NCBI GenBank assembly: GCA_050251035.1
Contig: JBFWNN010000004.1
Span: 62,001 to 126,000, forward strand
DNA length: 64,000 nucleotides
Direction: 5' to 3'
Origin: Taklimakanibacter sp050251035
GTDB lineage: Bacteria; Pseudomonadota; Alphaproteobacteria; Rhizobiales; Aestuariivirgaceae
Below the pieces are notes generated by a model. It had not been told where the DNA came from. It saw only the letters and a list, made by a program, of their open reading frames with translations, and ran no database searches. This document shows, piece after piece, positions 17,396 through 24,944 of this stretch. How positions within the stretch are numbered: the stretch's first letter is position 1; the number at the start of each line of letters is the position of its first letter. The translations under genes and the position numbers were made by a program.

Positions 17396-17444
17396 ACCCT
17401 CATCCGGCCTGTCGGCCACCTTCTCCGGCAAGCGGGAGAAGGGG
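17396..17444. repeat. Rhizobial-type intergenic repeat, copy B (inverted)
   Basis: ACCCTCATCCGGCCTGTCGG followed by CCACCTTCTCCGGCAAGCGGGAGAAGGGG is the reverse-strand version of the element at 17226-17271. The pair encloses about 125 nt of lower-GC DNA with no recognisable gene. Confidence 0.75.
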
Positions 17445-17484
17445 AACATGACGAGGTGTGGTGCGAAGGCCACACGGGTCATAG

Positions 17485-18537
17485 ATGACCCGCTATCTGC
17501 GTCCCCTGGGCCTGCTCTACGGGCCGGATGCGCGCCGGGCGATGGCAGCGGGCGCGGGCGGCGCCCTCGGCGGATCCGACTTCATCGCCTTCACCCAGGC
17601 CGAGCTGATCACGCGCCAAGCGGGGCGCATCGAGAGGCGCGTCATCTCCTATCAGGACGCGCAAGCCTATCGCGACGTGTTGCAGCCGATCGAAGCCCGG
17701 CGGCCGGATTTCGCCGGCCTCGCCCTCGGCCGGCCGAAGCTCATGGGCATCATCAATGTGACCCCCGATTCATTCTCCGATGGCGGCCGGCTCGAAGGGT
17801 CCGATGAGGCGATCGCGCATGGCCTGAGGCTTGCCGGGGAGGGCGCCCATATCCTCGATGTCGGGGGCGAGTCGACGAGGCCCGGCTCCGATGCCGTGCC
17901 GCCCGGCGTCGAGGCCCGGCGCGTCATCCCGGTCATCCGCGCGCTCGCCGGGGAGGGCCTTCGCCTTTCCATCGACACGCGCAAGGCGGCGCTGATGCGG
18001 GAGGCGGTGGCGGCGGGCGCCGCCATCGTCAACGACGTCTCGGCGCTCGCCTTCGATCCCGAAAGCCTCGCGGTCTCGGCACGGCTCGGCTGCCCCGTGA
18101 TCCTGATGCATGCGCAAGGCGATCCCAAGACCATGCAGGACAATCCCGTCTATGAGGACGTGGCGCTCGACGTCTTCGACATGCTCGCCGGACGGATCGC
18201 CGCCTGCGAGGCCGCCGGCATCGCGCGCGCGCGCATCGCCATCGATCCCGGCATCGGCTTCGGCAAGACCTTCGCCCATAATCTGACGCTCCTCAGCCAG
18301 CTGCCGCTGTTCAGCGGGCTTGGCGCCGTCCTCCTGGTCGGCCTGTCGCGCAAGGCCTTCACCGGGGCGCTCACTGGCGAAAGGACGGCGGGGGAACGGG
18401 TGTTCGGCTCGGTCGGCGGAGCGGTCCAGGCCGCCCTCAACGGCGCCCAGATCCTGCGCGTCCATGACGTCAAGGCGACCCGGCAGGCGCTGGCGGTGGC
18501 CTTGGCCGCGGCAGACCCCGAAAACAATGGGCTTTAA
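17485..18537 (+). CDS. folP: Dihydropteroate synthase
   Basis: 350 residues. The TIM-barrel domain carries both family signatures: GIINVTPDSFSDGG (88-101), which binds the pterin substrate, and DVGGESTRPGS (125-135). A later segment SIDTRKA and the C-terminal SRKAFTG supply further substrate contacts. An N-terminal extension of about 80 residues before the barrel is typical of rhizobial FolP. The enzyme joins para-aminobenzoate to the pterin in folate synthesis. No strong SD precedes the ATG at 17485, so the start is less certain than the product. Confidence 0.94.
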   Translation: MTRYLRPLGLLYGPDARRAMAAGAGGALGGSDFIAFTQAELITRQAGRIERRVISYQDAQAYRDVLQPIEARRPDFAGLALGRPKLMGIINVTPDSFSDGGRLEGSDEAIAHGLRLAGEGAHILDVGGESTRPGSDAVPPGVEARRVIPVIRALAGEGLRLSIDTRKAALMREAVAAGAAIVNDVSALAFDPESLAVSARLGCPVILMHAQGDPKTMQDNPVYEDVALDVFDMLAGRIAACEAAGIARARIAIDPGIGFGKTFAHNLTLLSQLPLFSGLGAVLLVGLSRKAFTGALTGERTAGERVFGSVGGAVQAALNGAQILRVHDVKATRQALAVALAAADPENNGL

Positions 18538-18609
18538 CCCTTGGCAGGCTGATCTGGTATAGACTCGCCCGATTGGAGACGGCTGGTCAGGTCTAGGAAA
18601 AGGATAACC

Positions 18610-19956
18610 ATGTCCCGCAAGTATTTCGGAACCGACGGCGTGCGCGGTATCGCCAACCGCGCCCCGATGTCGCCCGATATGGTAATGAAGATCGGCCTTG
18701 CCGCCGGCAGTCTCTATTCGCGCGGCAGCCACCGCCACCGGGCGGTGATCGGCAAGGACACCAGGCTCTCGGGCTACATGATCGAGCAGGCCCTGACCGC
18801 CGGCCTCCTGTCCGCCGGGGTCGATGTGTTCCTCTTCGGCCCCTTGCCGACGCCCGCCGTCGCCATGCTGACGCGTTCGCTGCGCGCTGATCTCGGCATC
18901 ATGATCTCCGCCTCGCACAATCCCTATCACGACAACGGCATCAAGCTCTTCGGGCCGGACGGCTACAAGCTGTCGGACGAGCAGGAGCTGGCGATCGAGA
19001 AGCTGATCGACACGGCCAACGGCGCCGAGCTCGCCGCACCCCAGGACAAGCTCGGCCGCGCCAAGCGCATCGAGGACGCGCAGGCGCGCTATATCGAATT
19101 CGCCAAGCGGACCTTCCCCAAGGACCTCAGGCTCGAGGGCCTGCGCGTCGTCATCGATACCGCCAATGGCGGCGCCTACAGGGTCGCTTCCGCGGCGCTG
19201 TGGGAGCTCGGCGCCGAGATCATCGCCATCGGCAACGATCCCAACGGCTTCAACATCAATGAGAAATGCGGCTCGACGGCGCCCGAGGCAATGTGCGCCA
19301 AGGTCGTCGAGACGCGCGCCGACATCGGCATCGCGCTCGATGGCGACGCCGACCGCGTGGTCATCGCCGACGAGCACGGCACGCTCGTCGACGGCGATCA
19401 GCTGATGGCGCTGATCGCAACGTCATGGCATCGCCAGGAGCGGCTCGCGGGTGGCGGGCTCGTCGCCACCATCATGTCCAATCTCGGCCTCGAACGGCAT
19501 CTCAAGGACCAGAAGCTCACCCTGGCGCGCACCAAGGTGGGCGACCGCTATGTGGTCGAGCATATGCGCCAGCACGGCTTCAATGTCGGCGGCGAGCAGT
19601 CGGGCCATATCGTGATGTCGGACTTCGCCACGACCGGCGACGGCCTCGTCGCGGCGCTGCAGGTGCTGGCGGAGGTGGTGCGCACCGGCAAGCCGGTGAG
19701 CCAGGTCTGCCATGTGTTCGAGCCGGTGCCGCAGGTGCTGAAGAACGTGCGCTACGGCGAGGGCAAGCCGCTCGAGGCCAAGGTGGTGAAGGAAGCGATC
19801 GCCCATGCGACCTCGAAGCTCGGCAATTCGGGGCGCCTGGTCATCCGTCCGTCCGGCACCGAGCCTCTGATCCGGGTGATGGCGGAAGGCGACGATGCCG
19901 GCCTCGTCCACAAGATCGTCGATGAGATCTGCACGGTGATCGGCAAGGCGGCCTGA
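18610..19956 (+). CDS. glmM: Phosphoglucosamine mutase
   Basis: 448 residues, standard length. Starts MSRKYFGTDGVRG. The phosphorylated serine is Ser102 in ISASHNPYHDNGIK; the metal loop is LDGDADR and the sugar-binding loop GEQSGHIV; the phosphate-binding loop is RPSGTEPLIRVM. It converts glucosamine-6-phosphate to glucosamine-1-phosphate for peptidoglycan and lipopolysaccharide precursors. GGAAAAGGA lies before the ATG. Linkage with ftsH and folP is conserved in many bacteria. Confidence 0.97.
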   Translation: MSRKYFGTDGVRGIANRAPMSPDMVMKIGLAAGSLYSRGSHRHRAVIGKDTRLSGYMIEQALTAGLLSAGVDVFLFGPLPTPAVAMLTRSLRADLGIMISASHNPYHDNGIKLFGPDGYKLSDEQELAIEKLIDTANGAELAAPQDKLGRAKRIEDAQARYIEFAKRTFPKDLRLEGLRVVIDTANGGAYRVASAALWELGAEIIAIGNDPNGFNINEKCGSTAPEAMCAKVVETRADIGIALDGDADRVVIADEHGTLVDGDQLMALIATSWHRQERLAGGGLVATIMSNLGLERHLKDQKLTLARTKVGDRYVVEHMRQHGFNVGGEQSGHIVMSDFATTGDGLVAALQVLAEVVRTGKPVSQVCHVFEPVPQVLKNVRYGEGKPLEAKVVKEAIAHATSKLGNSGRLVIRPSGTEPLIRVMAEGDDAGLVHKIVDEICTVIGKAA

Positions 19957-19968
19957 TTTCCACAACCC

Positions 19969-20895
19969 TCATGCTGACGGTTTTTCTTCGGCAGAAAACG
20001 TTGATCTGCGCTTGCGCATGCGGCTCGCGGCGATGCCGGCGAGGATGAGGAGGAGGCCCACGCCGACATTGGCGGTCAAGGTCTCGCCCAGGACCACGGC
20101 ACCGAGGCCCAGCGCATAGACGGGCACCAGATAGTTGGAATAGGCGACGAAGCTCACGCCGGCCGAGCGCACGATGGCATAGACCAGCAAGGTGGCGATG
20201 GCGGTCGGCACGATGCCGAGACCGACGACGCAGAGATAAGCGAGCGGCGTCGCCTGCGCGAGGCCATGCGGCGCATAGAGGCCGGCGAAGATCAGGCCCA
20301 TCAGGCCGCCGGTGAGGCACACGGCGGCGGCCTGCTCTACCGGACCTTGAAACGGGATGCGCCGGGCGAGCAGGCTGTGGACGGCATAGCAGAGGCAGGC
20401 GACGAGAATGGCGAGTTCGCCGACCAGCGCCATGCCCTGGCCCTCGAAACGCAGGAGCTTCTCGGGTCCCAGCACGATCATCAGCCCGATGAAGCCGACG
20501 ACGAAACCCAGGGCCTTCATGCGCGTCAGCTTCTCGTCGGGCAGGAAGACATGCGCGAGCACGATGACGAACAGCGGGATGGCACCCATGAGCACCCCGG
20601 AGAGTCCGGAGGAGATGAACTGGGTTCCCCAGGAGATGAGGAAGAACGGAATGGCATGGCCGATCAGCCCGAGGCCCGTGAACCATGTCCACAAGCGCCG
20701 GCCGCGCGGCCACTGCCGTCGGGTCAGCGTCACGATGACGGTGAGGAACACGCCACCGACCAACAGACGCAGCGCCATGACCCAGGCCGGATCGATCGAC
20801 GCCACGGCAACTTTGGTCATGGCGAAGGACGATCCCCATGTCACCACCAGCGCTGCGAGCGTGAGCCAGTCTCTTGTCGTTGCGGCGGGTGTCAT
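19969..20895 (-). CDS. EamA/DMT-family transporter
   Basis: 308 residues with ten predicted membrane helices in two EamA repeats. The first repeat begins LAALVVTWGSSFAMTKVAV and the second begins near residue 155 (ILVACLCYAVHSLLARRI). The C-terminus is basic (SRMRKRRS), as expected on the cytoplasmic side. Such proteins export or exchange small metabolites or amino acids; the substrate is not predictable. It is convergent with glmM, with a 12-nt gap. Its start lies 13 nt from the 119-bp palindromic repeat, so the repeat sits in the promoter region. Confidence 0.88.
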   Translation of the reverse strand: MTPAATTRDWLTLAALVVTWGSSFAMTKVAVASIDPAWVMALRLLVGGVFLTVIVTLTRRQWPRGRRLWTWFTGLGLIGHAIPFFLISWGTQFISSGLSGVLMGAIPLFVIVLAHVFLPDEKLTRMKALGFVVGFIGLMIVLGPEKLLRFEGQGMALVGELAILVACLCYAVHSLLARRIPFQGPVEQAAAVCLTGGLMGLIFAGLYAPHGLAQATPLAYLCVVGLGIVPTAIATLLVYAIVRSAGVSFVAYSNYLVPVYALGLGAVVLGETLTANVGVGLLLILAGIAASRMRKRRSTFSAEEKPSA

Positions 20896-20908
20896 GATGT
20901 CGCGGTTC

Positions 20909-21027
20909 CTAGCGCGGGATGCGAAAAAGTGGACGCCGGTTTTTCGCAGAATCCCGCGCTAGCATATTAAGAATCGATCACGTTTATGAGTTTGGATTGC
21001 TTCAATCCAAACTCATCGTGATCTAGC
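20909..21027. repeat. 119-bp double-palindromic intergenic repeat, copy 2
   Basis: Same architecture and length as 11830-11948: CTAGCGCGGGATGCGAA at one end and CGTGATCTAGC at the other, with GAGTTTGGATTG and CAATCCAAACTC palindrome arms in the second half. Changes between copies fall mainly in loops, and stems are conserved. Confidence 0.85.
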
Positions 21028-21274
21028 GCAAATCCCGCCAAAGTTGAAGACTTGTCGGCGACGGAGTTCCATGTCGCCAGATCCACGCGGATGGTCAGTG
21101 CACGGTCAATGACGTGTTCCGTTTGGGAACAAGGCAACGTGACCTTTTTACAACAGTCTCGAACTGCCTTTTTGCTGCCCGATTGGGGCCTGTCTCTCGT
21201 CACATGCCGATCCTAACTAGGAACCATCACGAAGGGACGTGAGTTACCGGGACACCGGGAGAGGAGAATTATCT
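21028..21274. other. Intergenic leader of the outer-membrane barrel gene
   Basis: No gene is recognisable. It contains a small GTTCC-GTTTG-GGAAC hairpin and T-rich tracts (CCTTTTTAC, GCCTTTTTGC), and ends in a strong SD (GGGAGAGGAG) before 21275. It presumably holds the barrel gene promoter and 5' UTR. Confidence 0.4.
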
Positions 21275-21844
21275 ATGAAGTCTTTGAAGCTCGCTTTGCT
21301 TGCCACCGCGATGACCGCCGGTCTCGCCGTCGCAGCGCAGGCCGCCGATCCGTACACGCCGGAGCCCGAGCCCACGCCGACGCCGGAACAGTACCAGGCC
21401 ATGGGCTTTTATCTGCGTGGCGATCTCGGCTGGTCGTTCCTCGATTGGGGCGACGACGACAATGCCTTCACGGTGGGCGGCGGCGTCGGCTACCAGTTCA
21501 ACGATTATCTGCGCAGCGATCTGCGCGTCGACTGGTCGGGCGACTACGACGTCGGGAATGGCGCCGATGCCAGCCTGACGACCGTGCTCGGCAACATCTA
21601 TTTCGACTGGAAGAACGACTCGATCTTCACGCCCTATATCGGCGCCGGCGCCGGTTACGGCTGGACGTCGGTCGATGGCGGACCGGACGACGACGGCTTC
21701 ACCTACGCCCTGATGGCGGGTGCGTCGATCGACATGTCGGAGAGCATCGCGCTCGACCTCGGCTACCGCTATCGCGAGCTGATGGTCAGCGGCGAGAATC
21801 CGTCCGACCACTCGGCGCTGGCCGGTATCCGCTTCAAGTTCTAA
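21275..21844 (+). CDS. Omp25/Omp31-like outer-membrane beta-barrel protein
   Basis: 189 residues from ATG 21275, which has a GGAGAGGAG ribosome-binding site; an in-frame upstream start at 21239 lacks one. A signal peptide ends in AQA (about residue 24), and a short Pro/Glu-rich segment follows. The rest alternates hydrophobic and polar residues as in an eight-stranded barrel (MGFYLRGDLGWSF, TVGGGVGYQF, TPYIGAGAGYGW) and ends in GIRFKF, a C-terminal aromatic residue recognised by the BAM complex. Such small porin-family barrels are abundant in rhizobial outer membranes. A larger protein built from two similar modules is at 40141. Confidence 0.85.
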   Translation: MKSLKLALLATAMTAGLAVAAQAADPYTPEPEPTPTPEQYQAMGFYLRGDLGWSFLDWGDDDNAFTVGGGVGYQFNDYLRSDLRVDWSGDYDVGNGADASLTTVLGNIYFDWKNDSIFTPYIGAGAGYGWTSVDGGPDDDGFTYALMAGASIDMSESIALDLGYRYRELMVSGENPSDHSALAGIRFKF

Positions 21845-21876
21845 AACTCGATCGAGAGTTTTCGCTTGAACATGGC

Positions 21877-21904
21877 GGCGGTGGAGAGATCCACCGCCGT
21901 TTTG
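21877..21904 (+). terminator. Rho-independent terminator after the barrel gene
   Basis: GGCGGTGG and CCACCGCC form a perfect 8-bp stem with an AGAGAT loop, followed by GTTTTG. It ends the barrel transcript before the serC leader. Confidence 0.85.
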
Positions 21905-21955
21905 CTGTTCATGTCTTCCCTGTTGACGAACTCCCAGCTCTCGGGCATGAGCGTC

Positions 21956-22007
21956 GCCGGGACACCTCTCCCCACCGAGAGGCGGCCCATCTGAAAGGAT
22001 GGAGCAG
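21956..22007 (+). promoter_or_regulatory. Candidate serC leader RNA (two hairpins, second one masks the SD)
   Basis: Hairpin one: GCCG...CGGC plus CCTCTC/GAGAGG with a five-nt bulge GGACA and a CCCACC loop (21956-21986). Hairpin two: CCATC-TGAAAG-GATGG (21987-22002) immediately after it, embedding the AAAGGA Shine-Dalgarno of serC. Alphaproteobacteria are known to carry a conserved two-hairpin serC RNA motif at this place upstream of serC-serA. I recognise the position and layout; I could not align it to the published consensus. Confidence 0.55.
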
Positions 22008-22009
22008 AC

Positions 22010-23137
22010 ATGACGACCTCAGAGAAACCGGCCGTGCGGCCGGTCAATCCGCACTTCTCTTCCGGCCCGTGCGCCAAGATCCCGGGCTGGTCACCTGACC
22101 TCCTCACCCAAGCCCTGACCGGACGCTCGCATCGCTCGAGCGAAGGCAAGGCGCGCCTCAAGCAGGCGATCACGCTCACGCGCGAGATCCTGGAAGTGCC
22201 CGACAGCCACCTGATCGGCATCGTGCCCGCCTCCGACACGGGCGCCGTCGAGATGGCCCTGTGGTCGCTGCTCGGCGCCCGCCCCGTCGATCTCCTTGCC
22301 TGGGAAAGCTTCGGCGAAGGCTGGGTCAGCGACGTCGTCAAGCAGTTGAAGCTCAAGGACGCGCGCATCCTGAAGGCACCCTATGGCGCGCTTCCCGATC
22401 TCGGAAGCGTCGATTTCAACCACGACGTCGTCTTCACCTGGAACGGCACTACATCGGGGGTGCGCGTGCCGGACGCAAGCTGGATCGCCGCCGACCGGCA
22501 GGGCCTCACCATCTGCGACGCGACCTCCGCCGCCTTCGCGCAGGCCCTCGATTTCACCAAGCTCGACGTCACGACCTTCTCCTGGCAGAAAGTGCTGGGC
22601 GGGGAGGGCGCGCATGGCGTCATCATCCTCTCGCCGCGCGCGGTGGAGCGGCTGGAGACCTATGTGCCGGCCTGGCCGCTGCCGAAAATCTTCCGCATGA
22701 CGCAAGGCGGCAAGCTCATCCAGGGCATCTTCACCGGCGAAACCATCAACACGCCCTCGATGCTCGCCGTCGAGGACTATCTGGTGGCGCTCAACTGGGC
22801 GCAGGGCATCGGCGGCCTCAAGGTGCTGCGCCGGCGCGCCGATGCCAATGCGGAAGTCATCGACCGGTGGATCGCCGCACGGCCCTTCGCGCATCATCTG
22901 GCGAAGGACGCGAAGACGCGGTCCAACACCTCGGTGTGCCTGACGCTCGACGGCGGCGCCGAGGTGCCGAAGACGATGGTGAAGCTCATCGAGGCCGAGC
23001 GCGCCGGCTTCGACATCGGCGCCTATCGCGACGCGCCGCCGGGCTTGCGCATCTGGTGCGGCGCCACCGTCGAGACCTCAGACGTCGAGGCGCTGATGCC
23101 GTGGCTCGACTGGGCCTACGCCCAAGCCGCCCGCTGA
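22010..23137 (+). CDS. serC: Phosphoserine transaminase
   Basis: 375 residues, of the fold-type I PLP enzyme family in its alphaproteobacterial form. The start NPHFSSGPCAKIPGW, the WNGTTSGVR segment and TFSWQKVLGGEGAHG, with the PLP-binding lysine in the last, support the call. It converts 3-phosphohydroxypyruvate to phosphoserine, the second step of serine synthesis. The substrate of this step is made by the product of serA, 31 nt downstream, so they form one operon. Translation is probably tuned by the leader hairpins directly upstream. Confidence 0.95.
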   Translation: MTTSEKPAVRPVNPHFSSGPCAKIPGWSPDLLTQALTGRSHRSSEGKARLKQAITLTREILEVPDSHLIGIVPASDTGAVEMALWSLLGARPVDLLAWESFGEGWVSDVVKQLKLKDARILKAPYGALPDLGSVDFNHDVVFTWNGTTSGVRVPDASWIAADRQGLTICDATSAAFAQALDFTKLDVTTFSWQKVLGGEGAHGVIILSPRAVERLETYVPAWPLPKIFRMTQGGKLIQGIFTGETINTPSMLAVEDYLVALNWAQGIGGLKVLRRRADANAEVIDRWIAARPFAHHLAKDAKTRSNTSVCLTLDGGAEVPKTMVKLIEAERAGFDIGAYRDAPPGLRIWCGATVETSDVEALMPWLDWAYAQAAR

Positions 23138-23168
23138 TCCCCTTTCCCTTCATATTCCGGAGTTTTCC

Positions 23169-24755
23169 ATGAAACCCCGCGTGCTCGTTTCCGACAAGCT
23201 GTCCGAAGCCTCCGTCCAGATCTTCCGCGACCGTGGCATCGACGTCGACTATCAGCCCGATCTCGGCAAAGACAAGGATGCACTTTTTGCCGCCATCCCG
23301 GCCTATGACGGTCTCGCCATCCGCTCGGCGACGAAGGTGTCGCCGAAGCTGATCGCCGCCGCCGCCAAGCTCAAGGTGATCGGCCGCGCCGGCATCGGGG
23401 TCGACAATGTCGACATTCCTGCCGCCACCCAGCGCGGTATCATCGTGATGAATACGCCCTTCGGCAACGCCATCACCACGGCCGAACATGCGATCTCGCT
23501 GATGATGGCGCTGGCCCGCCAGATCCCCGAGGCCAACGCCTCGACCCATGCCGGCAAATGGGAGAAGAACCGCTTCATGGGCGTCGAGCTCTTCAACAAG
23601 ACGCTGGGCGTGATCGGCTGCGGCAATATCGGCGCCATCGTCGCCGACCGCGCCCTGGGCCTGAAGATGAAGGTGATCGCCTTCGATCCCTTCCTGTCGC
23701 CGGAACGCGCCATCGCCATCGGGGTCGAGAAGGTCGAGCTCGAGGATATCCTCAAGCGTTCGGACTTCATCACCTTGCATACGCCGCTCACCGACAAGAC
23801 GCGCGGCATCATCGACAAGGCGGCGATCGGCAGGATGAAGAAGGGGGTCAGGATCATCAACTGCGCCAGGGGCGGGCTCGTGGTCGAGGAGGCGCTGCAC
23901 GACGCGCTCAAATCGGGCCATGTGGCGGGCGCCGCGCTCGATGTGTTCGAGACCGAGCCGGCGCAGGAGCACAGGCTCTTCGGACTCGAGAATGTGGTGG
24001 CGACGCCGCATCTCGGCGCCGCGACGGCGGAAGCGCAGGAGAATGTCGCGATCCAGATCGCCGAGCAGATGGCCGACTATCTCATCACCGGCGCCGTCTC
24101 CAACGCGCTGAACATGCCCTCGATCTCGGCCGACGAGGCGCCGCGGCTCAGGCCCTTCATCGCGGTCGCCGAGAAGCTCGGCTCCTTCGCCGGCCAGCTC
24201 ACCGACGAGCCGATCACCGGCATCGTCATCGAATATGCGGGCGAGGTCGGCGACATGAACACCCGCGCCCTCACCTCGGCGGCGCTGGCGGGCGTGCTCA
24301 AGCCGATGCTGGGCGATGTCAACATGGTGTCGGCGCCGGTGGTGGCGAAAGAGCGCGGCATCAAGGTCGACGAGGTGCGTCAGACGCAGCGCGGGGCCTA
24401 TGAGACCTATATCCGCCTCACCATCCGCACCGCGAAGATGGAGCGCTCGGTCGCGGGCACGGTGTTCTCCGACGGCAAGCCGCGCATCATCCAGATCAAG
24501 GGCATCGAGCTCGAATCGGAATTCGGCCCGCATATGCTCTATGTGACCAACATGGACAAGCCGGGCTTCATCGGAGCGCTCGGCATGCTGCTCGGCAATG
24601 CCGGGGTCAATATCGCGACCTTCCATCTGGGCCGGATGGCGCAGGGCCAGGACGCCATCTGTCTGGTCCAGATCGACGAGCCGGTGCCGGACCAGGTGCT
24701 CCGGGCGGTCGAGGCGCTGCCGCAGGTCAAGCAGGCGAAAAGGCTGGCGTTCTGA
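23169..24755 (+). CDS. serA: D-3-phosphoglycerate dehydrogenase
   Basis: 528 residues, the long form of the enzyme. Domains in order: substrate-binding lobe; NAD-binding Rossmann lobe with VIGCGNIGAIVADRALGLKMK (about 153-173) and catalytic Arg/Glu/His region (INCARGGLV, TPHLGAAT); an intervening ASB domain (about 320-450); and a C-terminal ACT domain (about 455-528, MLYVTNMDKPGFIGALG) that binds serine for feedback inhibition. It performs the first step of serine synthesis from 3-phosphoglycerate. CGGAG precedes the ATG. Confidence 0.97.
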   Translation: MKPRVLVSDKLSEASVQIFRDRGIDVDYQPDLGKDKDALFAAIPAYDGLAIRSATKVSPKLIAAAAKLKVIGRAGIGVDNVDIPAATQRGIIVMNTPFGNAITTAEHAISLMMALARQIPEANASTHAGKWEKNRFMGVELFNKTLGVIGCGNIGAIVADRALGLKMKVIAFDPFLSPERAIAIGVEKVELEDILKRSDFITLHTPLTDKTRGIIDKAAIGRMKKGVRIINCARGGLVVEEALHDALKSGHVAGAALDVFETEPAQEHRLFGLENVVATPHLGAATAEAQENVAIQIAEQMADYLITGAVSNALNMPSISADEAPRLRPFIAVAEKLGSFAGQLTDEPITGIVIEYAGEVGDMNTRALTSAALAGVLKPMLGDVNMVSAPVVAKERGIKVDEVRQTQRGAYETYIRLTIRTAKMERSVAGTVFSDGKPRIIQIKGIELESEFGPHMLYVTNMDKPGFIGALGMLLGNAGVNIATFHLGRMAQGQDAICLVQIDEPVPDQVLRAVEALPQVKQAKRLAF

Positions 24756-24772
24756 TCATTCCTCTCGCTTGG

Positions 24773-24848
24773 TTCTCCCGCAAGTGGGAGAAAGGGAATT
24801 TTGTGGCGGTCCCTACGGACGTTTTCGCCGCAAGGGGGAAGGATGAGG
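24773..24848. repeat. Degenerate rhizobial-type intergenic repeat
   Basis: TTCTCCCGCAAGTGGGAGAA followed, after about 30 nt, by CGCAAGGGGGAAGGATGAGG resembles a worn copy of the element at 17226-17271. It fills the gap between serA and the MuiA-like gene. Confidence 0.4.
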
Positions 24849-24944
24849 ACCGGCTTCGCCCCAGCCTCGACTCTTTCCCGCCCAGAATTTGCCGTGGCGT
24901 CCGCCTCTGATGGTTCCCCGGACAAGGGAACCACGGAGCATCCC

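Noticed and set aside
21028..21274. A riboswitch in the outer-membrane barrel leader
   Set aside because: Only a 5-bp hairpin is present and no known aptamer pattern could be recognised.
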